From contig JAKPGA010000069.1 of assembly GCA_029551145.1 (NCBI GenBank), positions 44,051 through 108,050 of the forward strand: a stretch of 64,000 nucleotides of DNA. The letters are read 5' to 3'. Under the pieces are notes generated by a model. The model was not told the origin of the DNA, ran no database searches, and was given only the letters and a program-made list of their open reading frames with translations. This stretch comes from Thermotogota bacterium (lineage in GTDB: Bacteria; Thermotogota; Thermotogae; Thermotogales; DSM-5069). Shown here piece after piece: positions 1-10,377 of this stretch (the stretch's first letter is position 1; each line of letters opens with the position of its first letter). A program made the position numbers and the translations under genes.

Positions 1-2
1 CC

Positions 3-410
3 GTTCCACCACTGGCAAAGAGTGACGAATGGCTTGAAGAGAAAAGGGCTGCTTTTTGTGATTCGCTCGACGATGATTTCAACACACCGAAGGCAGTCGC
101 ATTGATCTTCGAAATGATAAACGATCTCAACAGAGCGATGGATGAAGCCAACGACGACATGGCTGTGAAAATATACCATTTGTTGAGAAGAGAGTTCTGC
201 CCTGTTTTGGGGTTATTCGAAGTGCCTTCTTGGGCAGCTAAGAACTCAATTGATGAAGTTCTCCAAATACTGATAGGTGTGCGAAATGAATTGAGATCAA
301 GAAAGGTGTACGATTTGGCAGATGAAATTCGTCTCAAATTGAGAGCAAATGGTATTGAACTTAAAGACAAACCAGAAGGGACTGATTATACATTTACCGG
401 GGAGGTGTGA
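3..410 (+). CDS. cysS: Cysteinyl-tRNA synthetase, C-terminal part (5' end outside window)
   Basis: Frame open from the window edge: PLAKSDEWLEEKRAAFCDSLDDDFNTPKAVALIFEMINDLN..., DALR/C-terminal region typical of CysRS. Confidence 0.85.
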   Translation, partial: VPPLAKSDEWLEEKRAAFCDSLDDDFNTPKAVALIFEMINDLNRAMDEANDDMAVKIYHLLRREFCPVLGLFEVPSWAAKNSIDEVLQILIGVRNELRSRKVYDLADEIRLKLRANGIELKDKPEGTDYTFTGEV

Positions 411-413
411 TCG

Positions 414-1688
414 ATGTGGGAACATGTTAAGGTAATCGATCCAGAAATTTATCAAGTGATACTTGGCGAACTGAAAAGACAGGAATATGGAATTGAACTC
501 ATAGCATCCGAGAATTTCGCTTCCGTTGCGGTAATGGAAGCAATGGGGAGTGTCCTTACCAATAAATACGCCGAGGGATATCCGTCAAAGCGTTACTACG
601 GTGGCTGCGAGTGGGTCGACATGGCTGAAGAACTTGCAAGAGAGAGGGCAAAGCAGCTCTTCAAAGTGCAATATGCCAATGTTCAGCCACATTCTGGTTC
701 ACAGGCGAACATGGCTGCTTATCTCTCCGTGGCAGAAGCTGGGGATCTGCTTATGGGAATGAGTCTCTCACACGGTGGCCACCTCACCCATGGCGCAAAT
801 GTCAATTTCTCTGGCAAATTGTTTAAAGCGATTCAGTATGGTGTGGACCCAAAAACAGAAATGATAGATTATGATCAGGTTAGGAAACTTGCATTGGAGT
901 ACAAGCCTAAGATTATAGTGGCTGGCGGTAGTGCATACTCCAGAGTGATAGATTTCAAGAGATTTCGAGAAATAGCAGACGAGGTAGGTGCATACCTCGT
1001 AGTTGATATGGCTCATTTTGCTGGCTTGGTCGCAGCAGGTATCTATCCAAATCCATGCGATTACGCGCACATCGTCACATCGACAACCCACAAGACACTC
1101 AGAGGACCACGGGGTGGTTTGATTCTCACGAACGATCAAGAAATCTATAAAGCAATCAATAAGACAGTCTTCCCAGGCACTCAGGGAGGACCGCTGATGC
1201 ACGTGATAGCAGCAAAGGCGGTGTGCTTCAAAGAAGCGTTGACACCTGCCTTTGTGGAGTATCAGAAGCAGATAGTGTTAAATGCGAAGACCCTGGCTGA
1301 AGAATTGTCAAATCTTGGATTGAGGATAGTCTCGGGTGGCACTGATACACATCTGATGCTTGTGGATCTGAATCCACTCAATGTGACAGGTAAAGCAGCG
1401 GAAAAGGCGCTCGAAAGCTGTGGTATAACTGTTAACAAAAACACCATTCCCAACGAAACGCGTTCACCTTTTGTGGCGAGCGGTATAAGGATTGGCACAC
1501 CTGCCGTCACTACCAGGGGAATGAAAGAGCCTCAGATGAAACAGATAGCACATCTCATTCTCACAGTGCTCAAGAACATAGTCGATGAAGACGGCAAAGT
1601 TCGCGAATCTGTTCAGAAAGAAGTTCAAGAGGCTGTCAAGGATATGTGCGAGCATTTCCCTCTTTATGTCAACAAGATCGAATCGTAA
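414..1688 (+). CDS. glyA: Serine hydroxymethyltransferase
   Basis: Full-length, SHMT motifs ([42 protein letters not shown]). Confidence 0.97.
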   Translation: MWEHVKVIDPEIYQVILGELKRQEYGIELIASENFASVAVMEAMGSVLTNKYAEGYPSKRYYGGCEWVDMAEELARERAKQLFKVQYANVQPHSGSQANMAAYLSVAEAGDLLMGMSLSHGGHLTHGANVNFSGKLFKAIQYGVDPKTEMIDYDQVRKLALEYKPKIIVAGGSAYSRVIDFKRFREIADEVGAYLVVDMAHFAGLVAAGIYPNPCDYAHIVTSTTHKTLRGPRGGLILTNDQEIYKAINKTVFPGTQGGPLMHVIAAKAVCFKEALTPAFVEYQKQIVLNAKTLAEELSNLGLRIVSGGTDTHLMLVDLNPLNVTGKAAEKALESCGITVNKNTIPNETRSPFVASGIRIGTPAVTTRGMKEPQMKQIAHLILTVLKNIVDEDGKVRESVQKEVQEAVKDMCEHFPLYVNKIES

Positions 1689-1695
1689 CATATGC

Positions 1696-1728
1696 AAGGA
1701 GCGTATCTTGATCGATACGCTCCTTTTG
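1696..1728. terminator. Rho-independent terminator between convergent glyA and hisS
   Basis: aaggagcgtatc-ttgatc-gatacgctcctt, 12-bp perfect stem with T-tract; A-tract side allows bidirectional use. Confidence 0.85.
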
Positions 1729-1744
1729 CGTTTGGATCATATAT

Positions 1745-3007
1745 TTATCGCTTTTTCAAAATATCCAAGATATAATCCACAGCGTATTTTAGTTCAACTT
1801 CAGATTGAGTCTGATTTACAAGATCCTTGACCTGTATCGTTTCCTTTGAGAGTTCATCCTCACCTATTATGACTGAAATAACTGCATTGAGTCTGTTCGC
1901 GTGCTTCAACTGCATCTTGATCGGTCGAGCATTGATGTCACAAACGGTTATGATCCCTCGTTTTCTGAGTAGATCAGCCAACTCGAGGGCTTTGGCAGTG
2001 GCTTGTTCACCAATAGGAGCTACATAGACATCACACTTTGGTACTTGTGGTATCTGCAAGCCTTCCGATTTCACAGCCAGAATAAGTCTTTCAATTCCAG
2101 CTGCAAAGCCAAGCGCGGGGAGATCAGTCCCTCCGAGCTCTTTGCACAGACCATCATACCTTCCACCACCAAGAACTGCGCTCTGTGCGCCGAGCAAATC
2201 ATGCTTCACCTCAAAGACCGTGCGAGTGTAATAGTCCAGACCTCTAACCAAGCTTGCATCTTCATCAAATGGTATGTTGAGATGTACCAAGAGATCTTTG
2301 AATCTTTCATAATGTTTTCTACATTCATCGCACAGATAATCAACGGTCTTGGGAGCCCTCTTGGCTATTTCGAGGTCCTTTTTACAGTCAAGTAGCCTCA
2401 GAATATTTGTTTGGAAACGCTTCTTGCAGTCCTCACATATTTCATCATAATGTTGACTGTAGTACTGTCTCAGAGCGTTCTTATATTCCACCCGGCAATT
2501 AGGACAGCCTATCGAATTGACGAATATTTTGTAAGAGGTCAACCCCAGAAGATCTAAGAATGACTTCGCAAACTGTACAATCTCGGCGTCTGCCGATGGT
2601 TCAGCAGATCCTATCAGCTCCACACCAAACTGATGAAACTGCCGAAGTCTGCCAGCTTGAGGCCTCTCGTACCGAAACATAGGCCCGATGTAGTAGAATC
2701 TTTGGGGCAAACCATCGTTGATCATTGAATTCTCTATAAATGCCCTTATGGTCGGAGCGGTACCTTCTGGTCTGAGTGTCAGACTTCTGCCGCCTTTATC
2801 AACAAAGGTGTACATTTCTTTTTGAACTATATCGGTCTCTTCACCAACACTGCGCGTGAAGAGTTCAGTTGACTCAAAGATCGGTGTTCTTATCTCTCCA
2901 TATCCAAACAACTGAGAGATCTGTACTGCTTTACGTTCAACGAAGCTCCAATACCAGACATCTTGCCCGTAGATATCATTTGTTCCCTTGATGCGTTCGT
3001 ATTTCAG
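1745..3007 (-). CDS. hisS: Histidyl-tRNA synthetase (apparent CTG start at 3007..3005)
   Basis: Class II motifs; N-terminal (L/M)KYERIKGTNDIYGQDVWYW lies upstream of the listed ORF start and is directly preceded by an in-frame TGA. Confidence 0.93.
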   Translation of the reverse strand: MKYERIKGTNDIYGQDVWYWSFVERKAVQISQLFGYGEIRTPIFESTELFTRSVGEETDIVQKEMYTFVDKGGRSLTLRPEGTAPTIRAFIENSMINDGLPQRFYYIGPMFRYERPQAGRLRQFHQFGVELIGSAEPSADAEIVQFAKSFLDLLGLTSYKIFVNSIGCPNCRVEYKNALRQYYSQHYDEICEDCKKRFQTNILRLLDCKKDLEIAKRAPKTVDYLCDECRKHYERFKDLLVHLNIPFDEDASLVRGLDYYTRTVFEVKHDLLGAQSAVLGGGRYDGLCKELGGTDLPALGFAAGIERLILAVKSEGLQIPQVPKCDVYVAPIGEQATAKALELADLLRKRGIITVCDINARPIKMQLKHANRLNAVISVIIGEDELSKETIQVKDLVNQTQSEVELKYAVDYILDILKKR

Positions 3008-3026
3008 AATTCAGCCCTCCTCTAAT

Positions 3027-4676
3027 TCATGATACCACAGCACCGATCTTGTTGAGTACGTTCATGCATTCTTGATTGTTTTCCAAAACTTTCATCAGTT
3101 CCTCAAAAGATTTGAACGGTCTTGCGAGTAAGATCTTCTTGGCACGTCTTTCACCAATTGTTGGAATCTGAATCAATTCTTCATAAGATGCAGTGTTCAG
3201 GTTCAGTGGATATCGAACAGCTGTTATTGATCTTGGACCATGGTCAACTACGACTACATCACCTTTAGATGCAAATTCCCCGGCTACACCAGCCAAGACA
3301 GGGTAGCTTCCCAGTTGTCTTGCGAAGGTGATCTTGCCCTCTCTGTACTCTGGATACACGTTTCGCAAAATGGATCCAACTGGAAATACTCTTCTAATCA
3401 TTGGCAAATCGATTTGCTCCCTTATTTTCTCTTTATACTTTCTGAACAGCTCGCGGTTCAATCTGAGTTTTTCCCTCTGTGAGAACCTGTACAGAGCCGT
3501 ACCTGGCTCCACTATAACCTGTCTGAGGTTTATCCTTCTCAACAGAAGACCTTTGTCCAAAATCAATTTCAGCCATTTCAAATTCTCCTCATAGGTTTGT
3601 TTTGTTTCACCGATCAATCCGAACACCAAATTGATCCCGGGAAGCAGCTTTGGGACGCCATCGATTCTTACAGTTCCAATTTGATTTACCAGCTCGACTG
3701 CCCTCAGAACCTGCTGTGGAAAGTTCATTATGTTGTTCATTTTGACCACTCTGGGATCGAAACTCTCAACTCCAAAAGATAAGACATCACCCGTTGTGTT
3801 CCAGCTAACCATCGTTTCTACGATCTTTGCGCACTCTCTTTCGTAGTTTGCTATGAAAGCAGGATTGGCATTATCGTGGTGCAAGACTTCAATCTGAGGG
3901 CATCTGGTCCAGATGGTCTTGTACAGATCCTCAAAAACCGTGGGACAGGGTTTTCCATCTATGTCGAAATAGTAAGCCAGGACATTGGCAGATCTGCCGA
4001 ATCTAAAGGCTCTACAACCATTCTTGTACAGTTCGCAGATCTCATCTATCACATCTTCCACAGGTCTTGATGTGAACTTGGGATAGAAAATGGGTTCCGC
4101 ACAAAAACTGCAATGACCCTTTCTCTCACAACCACGAGACAGTTCTATCTCACAGATCACGTTTGGATATCTTGGATGTTGCTTGATTATCGAGGCACCA
4201 AGGACAGATGCCGATCTGACGATTTTCCAATTGTTGTTCCTTTCTTGCAGATCAAAAAGGTAGTTGTAGAGATCAACGGCTATATCTGGGCTAAGTGCGT
4301 AATCTGCACCCAGCTGAAGCTCCTTTGCCTTTGTTCCACCTTTGCGTGCCTGGAAAGAAGAAAAAGGTCCACCGATCAATCGAATACTTCTCTTGCAAGT
4401 TCCAAGTATCATTTCGAGTTCATCATGTGACATTGGCTGTCCGCCGACGTAATTGCCGGGGACGGTTATCCCACCTATCACCAAGATGAGGTCAAAATGG
4501 GGCAATTCATCCCAAAGCTTTTCGGTTCGAACTTGGTCTATGGTGTAGTAAGTCACCTGGTAATTTTTCATCGCAAGGATTCCTGCGGCATAACGAACAT
4601 AGTGACTTATGTAAGGAGGTACTCCAAAAGCGGCTGGCTCATCTATATAGCCATCGAGGATGAGTGCTCTGTTCAT
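3027..4676 (-). CDS. Radical SAM protein with C-terminal TRAM-like and helix-hairpin-helix regions (COG1031-like)
   Basis: GCERKGHCSFCAEP cluster motif; C-terminal LNTASYEELIQIPTIGERRAKKIL HhH. Confidence 0.8.
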   Translation of the reverse strand: MNRALILDGYIDEPAAFGVPPYISHYVRYAAGILAMKNYQVTYYTIDQVRTEKLWDELPHFDLILVIGGITVPGNYVGGQPMSHDELEMILGTCKRSIRLIGGPFSSFQARKGGTKAKELQLGADYALSPDIAVDLYNYLFDLQERNNNWKIVRSASVLGASIIKQHPRYPNVICEIELSRGCERKGHCSFCAEPIFYPKFTSRPVEDVIDEICELYKNGCRAFRFGRSANVLAYYFDIDGKPCPTVFEDLYKTIWTRCPQIEVLHHDNANPAFIANYERECAKIVETMVSWNTTGDVLSFGVESFDPRVVKMNNIMNFPQQVLRAVELVNQIGTVRIDGVPKLLPGINLVFGLIGETKQTYEENLKWLKLILDKGLLLRRINLRQVIVEPGTALYRFSQREKLRLNRELFRKYKEKIREQIDLPMIRRVFPVGSILRNVYPEYREGKITFARQLGSYPVLAGVAGEFASKGDVVVVDHGPRSITAVRYPLNLNTASYEELIQIPTIGERRAKKILLARPFKSFEELMKVLENNQECMNVLNKIGAVVS

Positions 4677-5485
4677 TTTTCCAACAACTGTTTGATCTGT
4701 CTCAGAACCTCGTCATCCTGAGTGATTATGTATATGAAGTATCCCTGACCATTACACTGCAGCATTTTCTCATTCTGTTCCGTATTGACGTTGACTTGCT
4801 TTGAAGCGTACACTATCTTCAAAATGGAGCCAGATTTATGATTTGCCATGATCAATATGACTTGTTCCTCACCAATTCTGAGGCGTGAAATCGTGTACCA
4901 GGAAACGGTTTGCAGAATCTCTTTGATTTCGTTTGGGAAGTTAACAGTCGTTTCGCTTGCGCGGATGTTGTATTTACTTGCAATATCCTCAAATTTCTGC
5001 GAAAGGGGTTGTACATCTTCGTATACCAGCTCAGTTGTTACACCTTGGAAAACCCGTGTTATTCTTTCGGGATATCCTTTCTCATTTATTATCGCTGTGA
5101 ACAGACCAGAGGGTGAATCAACAACAACCTTGTACTTACCGTCAACCTTCTCTGTCTTTGAGATACCCGTTTGCTTCATTTGCCTGATGAAAAGGTCTTC
5201 AAGGTCGAGGATTTCGAGTGGGGATACGCGAAGATTATTTGGCTCACCCATAACAAATGAACCAGAGTGTTTCGCCCAGATCAAGACCAGAGGAGATAAA
5301 ACCTGAACGATCTTATCCTCAGGCCATCTATAAACAAGTTCAATCCTGCTCTTGTTGCTGGCACCACGCTCTGTCACAACTCTTCTTCCAAAGTAGGAGT
5401 TGGTCAAAAAAAGATCAATAAAAGACTGACATAACGCGGCTACGGTAAATGCAATGATACAGACTAATATCAGGGTTTTTCTCAT
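4673..5485 (-). CDS. Exported/anchored protein, possible RseB/MucB/LolA-like sensor
   Basis: N-terminal signal/TM segment; beta-rich; follows the anti-sigma gene in the same operon. Confidence 0.45.
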   Translation of the reverse strand: MRKTLILVCIIAFTVAALCQSFIDLFLTNSYFGRRVVTERGASNKSRIELVYRWPEDKIVQVLSPLVLIWAKHSGSFVMGEPNNLRVSPLEILDLEDLFIRQMKQTGISKTEKVDGKYKVVVDSPSGLFTAIINEKGYPERITRVFQGVTTELVYEDVQPLSQKFEDIASKYNIRASETTVNFPNEIKEILQTVSWYTISRLRIGEEQVILIMANHKSGSILKIVYASKQVNVNTEQNEKMLQCNGQGYFIYIITQDDEVLRQIKQLLEK

Positions 5486-5509
5486 TCACTTCATCGCTCC
5501 TAAGCTGGC

Positions 5510-5863
5510 TCAGAAACCATCTCCAACTAACTTAACCAAACTGAGATAATCAAAAACCTCACTTACAGAAACTTGCTGTGTTTTGGCTGTAACCGGGATC
5601 TTGACTGGCATGACATTAAACACAATGAAAAACAGTGCAGCCACAACAGATGCAGCTATCAAAAGCTCCGAGAACAGCTCTCTCTTCTTGCGGACCTTCG
5701 ACATCACTCGCTCCTCAAGGACTGCACTCGGCTTGTAGTCATATCTCGCTTTCATCACTTGCATCGTAAGAGTGTAAGTCTTGACATCTTGCTTTGTCTC
5801 TTGATCCAACTCATCTTTTCCTATCTCACCATCGAGGAATTTCTGAAAATTCTCCTCGTTCAT
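5510..5863 (-). CDS. Putative membrane-anchored anti-sigma factor
   Basis: Short acidic N-terminus, one TM helix (LLIAASVVAALFFIVFNVM), 4-bp overlap with ECF sigma gene. Confidence 0.7.
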   Translation of the reverse strand: MNEENFQKFLDGEIGKDELDQETKQDVKTYTLTMQVMKARYDYKPSAVLEERVMSKVRKKRELFSELLIAASVVAALFFIVFNVMPVKIPVTAKTQQVSVSEVFDYLSLVKLVGDGF

Positions 5864-6450
5864 CCATTCGCCTCCTCAAGTAACTTCTTGAGCCTTTTCC
5901 TTGCATAATGAAGACTGCTCTTAACGCTACCGACTGATTTATCGATTATCTGACTGATTTCCTCATAACTCAAACCATCTACATCCCTAAGTTTGATAAG
6001 CAACCTATCGTCTGCTGACAGTCTCTCTATCGCGTCCATGATCTTTTCGTAAGCTATCTCGCCGGTTGCTTGTAAGATTGTATCAGATTCTGACACTGGG
6101 TGTGGAATTGATCCTTCTTCATCTTCTGTGAAATCGGTGAGTACTTCGTTTCGCCTTTTGTATTTCGACAGATAGTCTTTGCATACATTTATTGCTATTC
6201 TATAAATCCATGTAGAAAGCTTTGAATCTCCTTTGAATCTTCTCACACCTTTGAAAACTCTTAGCATGACCTCTTGGACAACGTCATCAACATCGTCTGC
6301 TCCAAGATAAGTCCTTGCAACACTTCCTATCCTGCCAGCGTATTCTCTGTAAAGCCATCTATATGCCCAATCGTCACCGCGTCGCAATCCTCTGAGGAGT
6401 TCTTCATCTTGCATCTTTTTCCTCCTATTTTGACATTGAATGACTCTCAA
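5860..6450 (-). CDS. RNA polymerase ECF sigma factor
   Basis: Region 2 (DDVDDVVQEVMLRVFKGVRRFKGDSKLSTWIYRIAINVCKDYL) and region 4 (LSYEEISQIIDKSVGSVKSSLHYARKRLK). Confidence 0.93.
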   Translation of the reverse strand: MRVIQCQNRRKKMQDEELLRGLRRGDDWAYRWLYREYAGRIGSVARTYLGADDVDDVVQEVMLRVFKGVRRFKGDSKLSTWIYRIAINVCKDYLSKYKRRNEVLTDFTEDEEGSIPHPVSESDTILQATGEIAYEKIMDAIERLSADDRLLIKLRDVDGLSYEEISQIIDKSVGSVKSSLHYARKRLKKLLEEANG

Positions 6451-6454
6451 AAGT

Positions 6455-6958
6455 TCACTTACACATTATCTCATTCGGTTCACATTCAATTGTACCAATT
6501 TCTCTCAGTACAGCTTCTCCAATGGGATTATCAACACCTGCAAGGTAGTCAGACAGATGTAAATGCAAACATTTGACTCTTTTCAAGTCCTTTATCCCGC
6601 CGCTGCCAACTTTGTCCAATTTCTCTCTTATGTTTTCATCGTTAATAAGTCTCGCCCTTCTTTCTCTGATAACCTTGTGTGCATTCAGATATCTCTCTTT
6701 GAAGACCAGATCGCATGCGATGCGCTCTTCAAGCTTGTGAATCCATCCTTGTGACTCCAAACGTGAAACGGCTTTCACCAAATATGGGCAGGTCAACCAA
6801 TACAACGTGGGAAATGGCTTTTCATCAATCACCGGGCAACTTTGTATCAGTACGGGATAACCATATCTACACCTTCTGACGATACCAGTTATTCCCTTTG
6901 GCCAGCGACCTATTTGCTGCTTGATTGTCAGCAGATCTTCACGGCAAATGCCTTCCAA
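6455..6958 (-). CDS. DUF501 family protein
   Basis: QIGRWPKGITGIVRRCRYGYPVLIQSCP...FPTLYWLTCPYL motif. Confidence 0.75.
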   Translation of the reverse strand: MEGICREDLLTIKQQIGRWPKGITGIVRRCRYGYPVLIQSCPVIDEKPFPTLYWLTCPYLVKAVSRLESQGWIHKLEERIACDLVFKERYLNAHKVIRERRARLINDENIREKLDKVGSGGIKDLKRVKCLHLHLSDYLAGVDNPIGEAVLREIGTIECEPNEIMCK

Positions 6959-7737
6959 TTTTGCATCTCACCCTCAGACATTATCTCGAAATTCCTGCTC
7001 CGCAGGTGTCTTTTGACAACTGTTTCATCCTTGGCGGGTATTCCAGATACAATCAATGTCGAACCCGCATTTGTTACTTTGTCAACCTGATCTATCAACT
7101 CGATTATCACAGGCGTCAATATGTTTGCAACCACAAGATCGTATCGACCTGTAATGTTGCTCAACAAATCAGATAGTATTACATCTACCTTCACTCGATT
7201 CTTTTTCACAAACTCTTTGGCAACCTCAACAGCAACCGGATCATTGTCCAAAGCCGTGACCTTCCTTGCGCCAAGCTTTGCTGCAATAATTGCCAGTATG
7301 GCCGTGCCACAACCAACATCAAGAACGCTGTAAGTGTTTTTCAAGTACTGGATCAACAATCTGGCTGCAAGGAGAGTTGTGGGATGATCACCGGTTCCAA
7401 AGGCCGCCGATGGCTTCATCTTAACAACCACAGCATTCCGCAACTTCAATCTGTCTGTTGGATCCACCCAGATACCATCGGCGATCTCAAAAGGTTCAAG
7501 TTTCATATACCTGAACCAGTCATCAACGCGAGAACTTCTCTTTTCAACAAGTTCGCTGTCAGTTCTTTTCAAAAGATCTCTGACGAAGTCTTCATCTTCT
7601 GTGTATAAAATTACTCTCGTTTCATCGGTCTTATGCTCTATTGCATATGCGAAAAATCCCCTTGAAATCAACTCTTCTTTAAGATCTTCCACACAATGAC
7701 TTTTCAGATGCCATTCTGTGGTACTTTTCAGCATCAT
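6928..7737 (-). CDS. prmA: Ribosomal protein L11 methyltransferase
   Basis: KPSAAFGTGDHPTT, VLDVGCGTAILAI, VVANIL. Confidence 0.9.
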   Translation of the reverse strand: MMLKSTTEWHLKSHCVEDLKEELISRGFFAYAIEHKTDETRVILYTEDEDFVRDLLKRTDSELVEKRSSRVDDWFRYMKLEPFEIADGIWVDPTDRLKLRNAVVVKMKPSAAFGTGDHPTTLLAARLLIQYLKNTYSVLDVGCGTAILAIIAAKLGARKVTALDNDPVAVEVAKEFVKKNRVKVDVILSDLLSNITGRYDLVVANILTPVIIELIDQVDKVTNAGSTLIVSGIPAKDETVVKRHLRSRNFEIMSEGEMQNWKAFAVKIC

Positions 7738-8606
7738 GTTCTTCCTTCAAGCTCACGTCTAATGAAGTTTGGCAGTACAAAGGCAGCTTGGTGGATTTCC
7801 TCGTTGTAATACTTCAACTCCTTAGACATCTTCTGCGCATCTTCAACTCTGAAATCTTTCAGAGGATCTTTCCCTTTCGAAGCGAAAATGTACAACCAAT
7901 AACCTGAAGGGTACGTTGGAATAAAGCCTTGATATACTCGGACAACTGGGAATGCGTTACTGACTCTTCTATAGGCGATCTTGAGCCAGCCAAAATCGTA
8001 CAATGGATTTTCGGCTTCTGCTGTCATTACGCCGCCTTCTTTGAGGGCATCATAACACGACTTGTAAAAATCTTGGGTGAAAAGATGCCCGCCTTCACCG
8101 GCTGTCGGATCTGTTGAATCGATTATTATCACGTCAAATTCGTTTCGAATGCGTTTTATATATTCTGCGCCGTTCTCGAAAACAACCTCAGCTTTTTCGC
8201 TTTCAAAAGCCACACCTGTCTTCAAGTACTCTTTTGAGACTTCAACTACACGTCTGTCAATTTCACAGAGAACAGCCTTCTCAACTTGTGGGTGTCTCAG
8301 TACTTCGCGCAGAGTTCCGCCGTCACCGCCACCAACGATCAGCACTGATTTTGGATTTTCATGTGAAAACATCGCCACATGCGCGAGCATCTCATGATAC
8401 ATGAATTCGTCTACATCCGTTGTCATCGTGATGCCATCGAGTGCAAAAACTCTTCCCAGAGTTGGGTTGTCGAAGACATCTATTCTTTGATACTGAGTCT
8501 GCTCAGAATGAATCATTCGACTTATTCTCATCACAAGACCGACATCACCACCAGAAAAATAATCAAAGAACCATAGGTGCTTTCCTGGAACGACTTTTTC
8601 AAGCAC
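7734..8606 (-). CDS. speE: Spermidine/polyamine aminopropyltransferase
   Basis: [38 protein letters not shown]. Confidence 0.93.
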   Translation of the reverse strand: MLEKVVPGKHLWFFDYFSGGDVGLVMRISRMIHSEQTQYQRIDVFDNPTLGRVFALDGITMTTDVDEFMYHEMLAHVAMFSHENPKSVLIVGGGDGGTLREVLRHPQVEKAVLCEIDRRVVEVSKEYLKTGVAFESEKAEVVFENGAEYIKRIRNEFDVIIIDSTDPTAGEGGHLFTQDFYKSCYDALKEGGVMTAEAENPLYDFGWLKIAYRRVSNAFPVVRVYQGFIPTYPSGYWLYIFASKGKDPLKDFRVEDAQKMSKELKYYNEEIHQAAFVLPNFIRRELEGRT

Positions 8607-9018
8607 TGCATACTCCTCCCTTCACAGCCTTGTGTGGTGCAGTGGTTGGTATACCTATTGCTCTGTAATCACCACGAGTGTGCTCGAAAACTTGTGTTCT
8701 CTTTGCGTCAAAGGCCTTTTTCAAATAGTCAAAAGCCTTCCATGGATCTGTATCCTCTCCGCAGGTGAACAAGTCGATTGCGGCATAGCCATACTCAGGC
8801 CACGTGTGAATCGTTAGGTGCGATTCAGAAATGACAACTACACCGCTCACTCCGTAGGGGAGGAACCTATGGAACGAGCTACCGATTATTGTTGCTCCGG
8901 CAACAATAGCTGCATCTTTCATTTTTTGCTCAACAAGTTCTACGTCATCAAGGGCTCTTTGATCACAGTCATAAAACTCCGCAATCAAGTGTCTTCCCAA
9001 GCTTTTCTTCATTGCCAA
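8599..9018 (-). CDS. speD: S-adenosylmethionine decarboxylase proenzyme
   Basis: [24 protein letters not shown] self-processing motif. Confidence 0.95.
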   Translation of the reverse strand: MAMKKSLGRHLIAEFYDCDQRALDDVELVEQKMKDAAIVAGATIIGSSFHRFLPYGVSGVVVISESHLTIHTWPEYGYAAIDLFTCGEDTDPWKAFDYLKKAFDAKRTQVFEHTRGDYRAIGIPTTAPHKAVKGGVCSA

Positions 9019-9028
9019 TCCCTCCCCA

Positions 9029-9559
9029 TCAATCGATTTCTATCCACAGAACTACTGCTTCCTTTTTCTTGCTCGGATTCTTCAAAAAATGCTTTTTATC
9101 GGCACGGTAGTAAAAACAATCTCCCTGGGACAGTTTGTACCTAACATCATCGAGCCACAGGTCTACCTTGCCTTGTAATACATAGCCAAACTCATCACCT
9201 TCGTGATAGTCTTCTTCCTCTGTTTGTGCACCTGGCTTCAAAGTCACTAAAATGGGATCTATTTTCTTTGTCTCGACGTCACTCATCAACAACTGGGACG
9301 AAACCCCGTCTGGTTCATCGTAGACCGGTATTCTATCCTCTTTTCTGAAGACTACTTTTCTCTCTTCCTCCGAGAAAAACGCCTTCAAATCAGTCCCAAG
9401 AGCGCGCAAGATCTTTTCCAAAGTGTCCACAGACAAAGATGTCTTGTTACTTTCAAGCTGCGAGATAAAGCTTCTTGAAAGATCTGTACGCATTGCCAGT
9501 TCTTCTTGTGTCAACCCTCGAGACATTCTTAGCCTCTTAACCTTTTCACCCAAATCCAC
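9029..9559 (-). CDS. XRE-family HTH regulator with C-terminal cupin domain
   Basis: [37 protein letters not shown]; cupin [15 protein letters not shown] start preceded by GAGGTG. Confidence 0.88.
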   Translation of the reverse strand: MDLGEKVKRLRMSRGLTQEELAMRTDLSRSFISQLESNKTSLSVDTLEKILRALGTDLKAFFSEEERKVVFRKEDRIPVYDEPDGVSSQLLMSDVETKKIDPILVTLKPGAQTEEEDYHEGDEFGYVLQGKVDLWLDDVRYKLSQGDCFYYRADKKHFLKNPSKKKEAVVLWIEID

Positions 9560-9849
9560 CGAAAACACCTCAATCCATCTGTAGAAGCCATTATCCGAAC
9601 TTATGTCCAGTATACTGTTCACATTGGGTCAACTTACATAGTCATTATATGCATGTCTTGCTCGAAAAAATACTAAGAAATCTTTAAGAGTACTTTACAA
9701 AAGAGATTAAACTGGTGATACTGAACAGTTTATTCACACGTCCTGGTTCATGCACAAATCTCGTTAACTATTGTGAACATTTCGAAGATGCCAAGGTAAC
9801 TCAGGGCAGATTTCATTTTTCATGTAAAGTGTTGTATATTATTAATGCT

Positions 9850-10377
9850 ATGAATGAATTGGATTTGATCACCTACTTGCAGAAGATCGAACTGAAACAG
9901 AATATCGACAGTAGAATCTCGTGGGATGAATATTTCATGAGAATATGCTGTATTGTGAGTGAAAGGTCCACATGCGTTCATAGGAAGGTAGGAGCAGTAA
10001 TTGTCAAAGAAAACAGAATTCTTGCCACAGGCTACAATCAACCACCATCGGGATTTCCGCATTGCGACTCGATAGGCTGTATACGCGATGATTTGAAGAT
10101 ACCTTCTGGCAGAAATCAGGAAATATGCTATGGCCTACATGCCGAGCAAAACGCGCTGATGCAGGCAGCCAGATTCGGCATATCAACTAATGGAGCCACG
10201 ATATACGTAACGGCAAAACCGTGCTCGGTATGCGCGAGGCTCATAATAAATGCGGGTATACTTAGAGTAGTGTATTTTTCAGATTATCCCGATCCACTGA
10301 CAGATTATTTCTTTAGAGCATGTAACATCAAAGTTGAATTGGTCAATATCACTGGAGGTGAATCTTTTGAAGGTTGA
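9850..10377 (+). CDS. dCMP deaminase / ComEB-type deaminase
   Basis: HAEQNAL and CSVCARLIINAGI zinc motifs. Confidence 0.85.
   Translation: MNELDLITYLQKIELKQNIDSRISWDEYFMRICCIVSERSTCVHRKVGAVIVKENRILATGYNQPPSGFPHCDSIGCIRDDLKIPSGRNQEICYGLHAEQNALMQAARFGISTNGATIYVTAKPCSVCARLIINAGILRVVYFSDYPDPLTDYFFRACNIKVELVNITGGESFEG

Noticed and set aside
768-1202. 144-aa minus-strand ORF
   Set aside because: Antisense to glyA, no recognisable motif.
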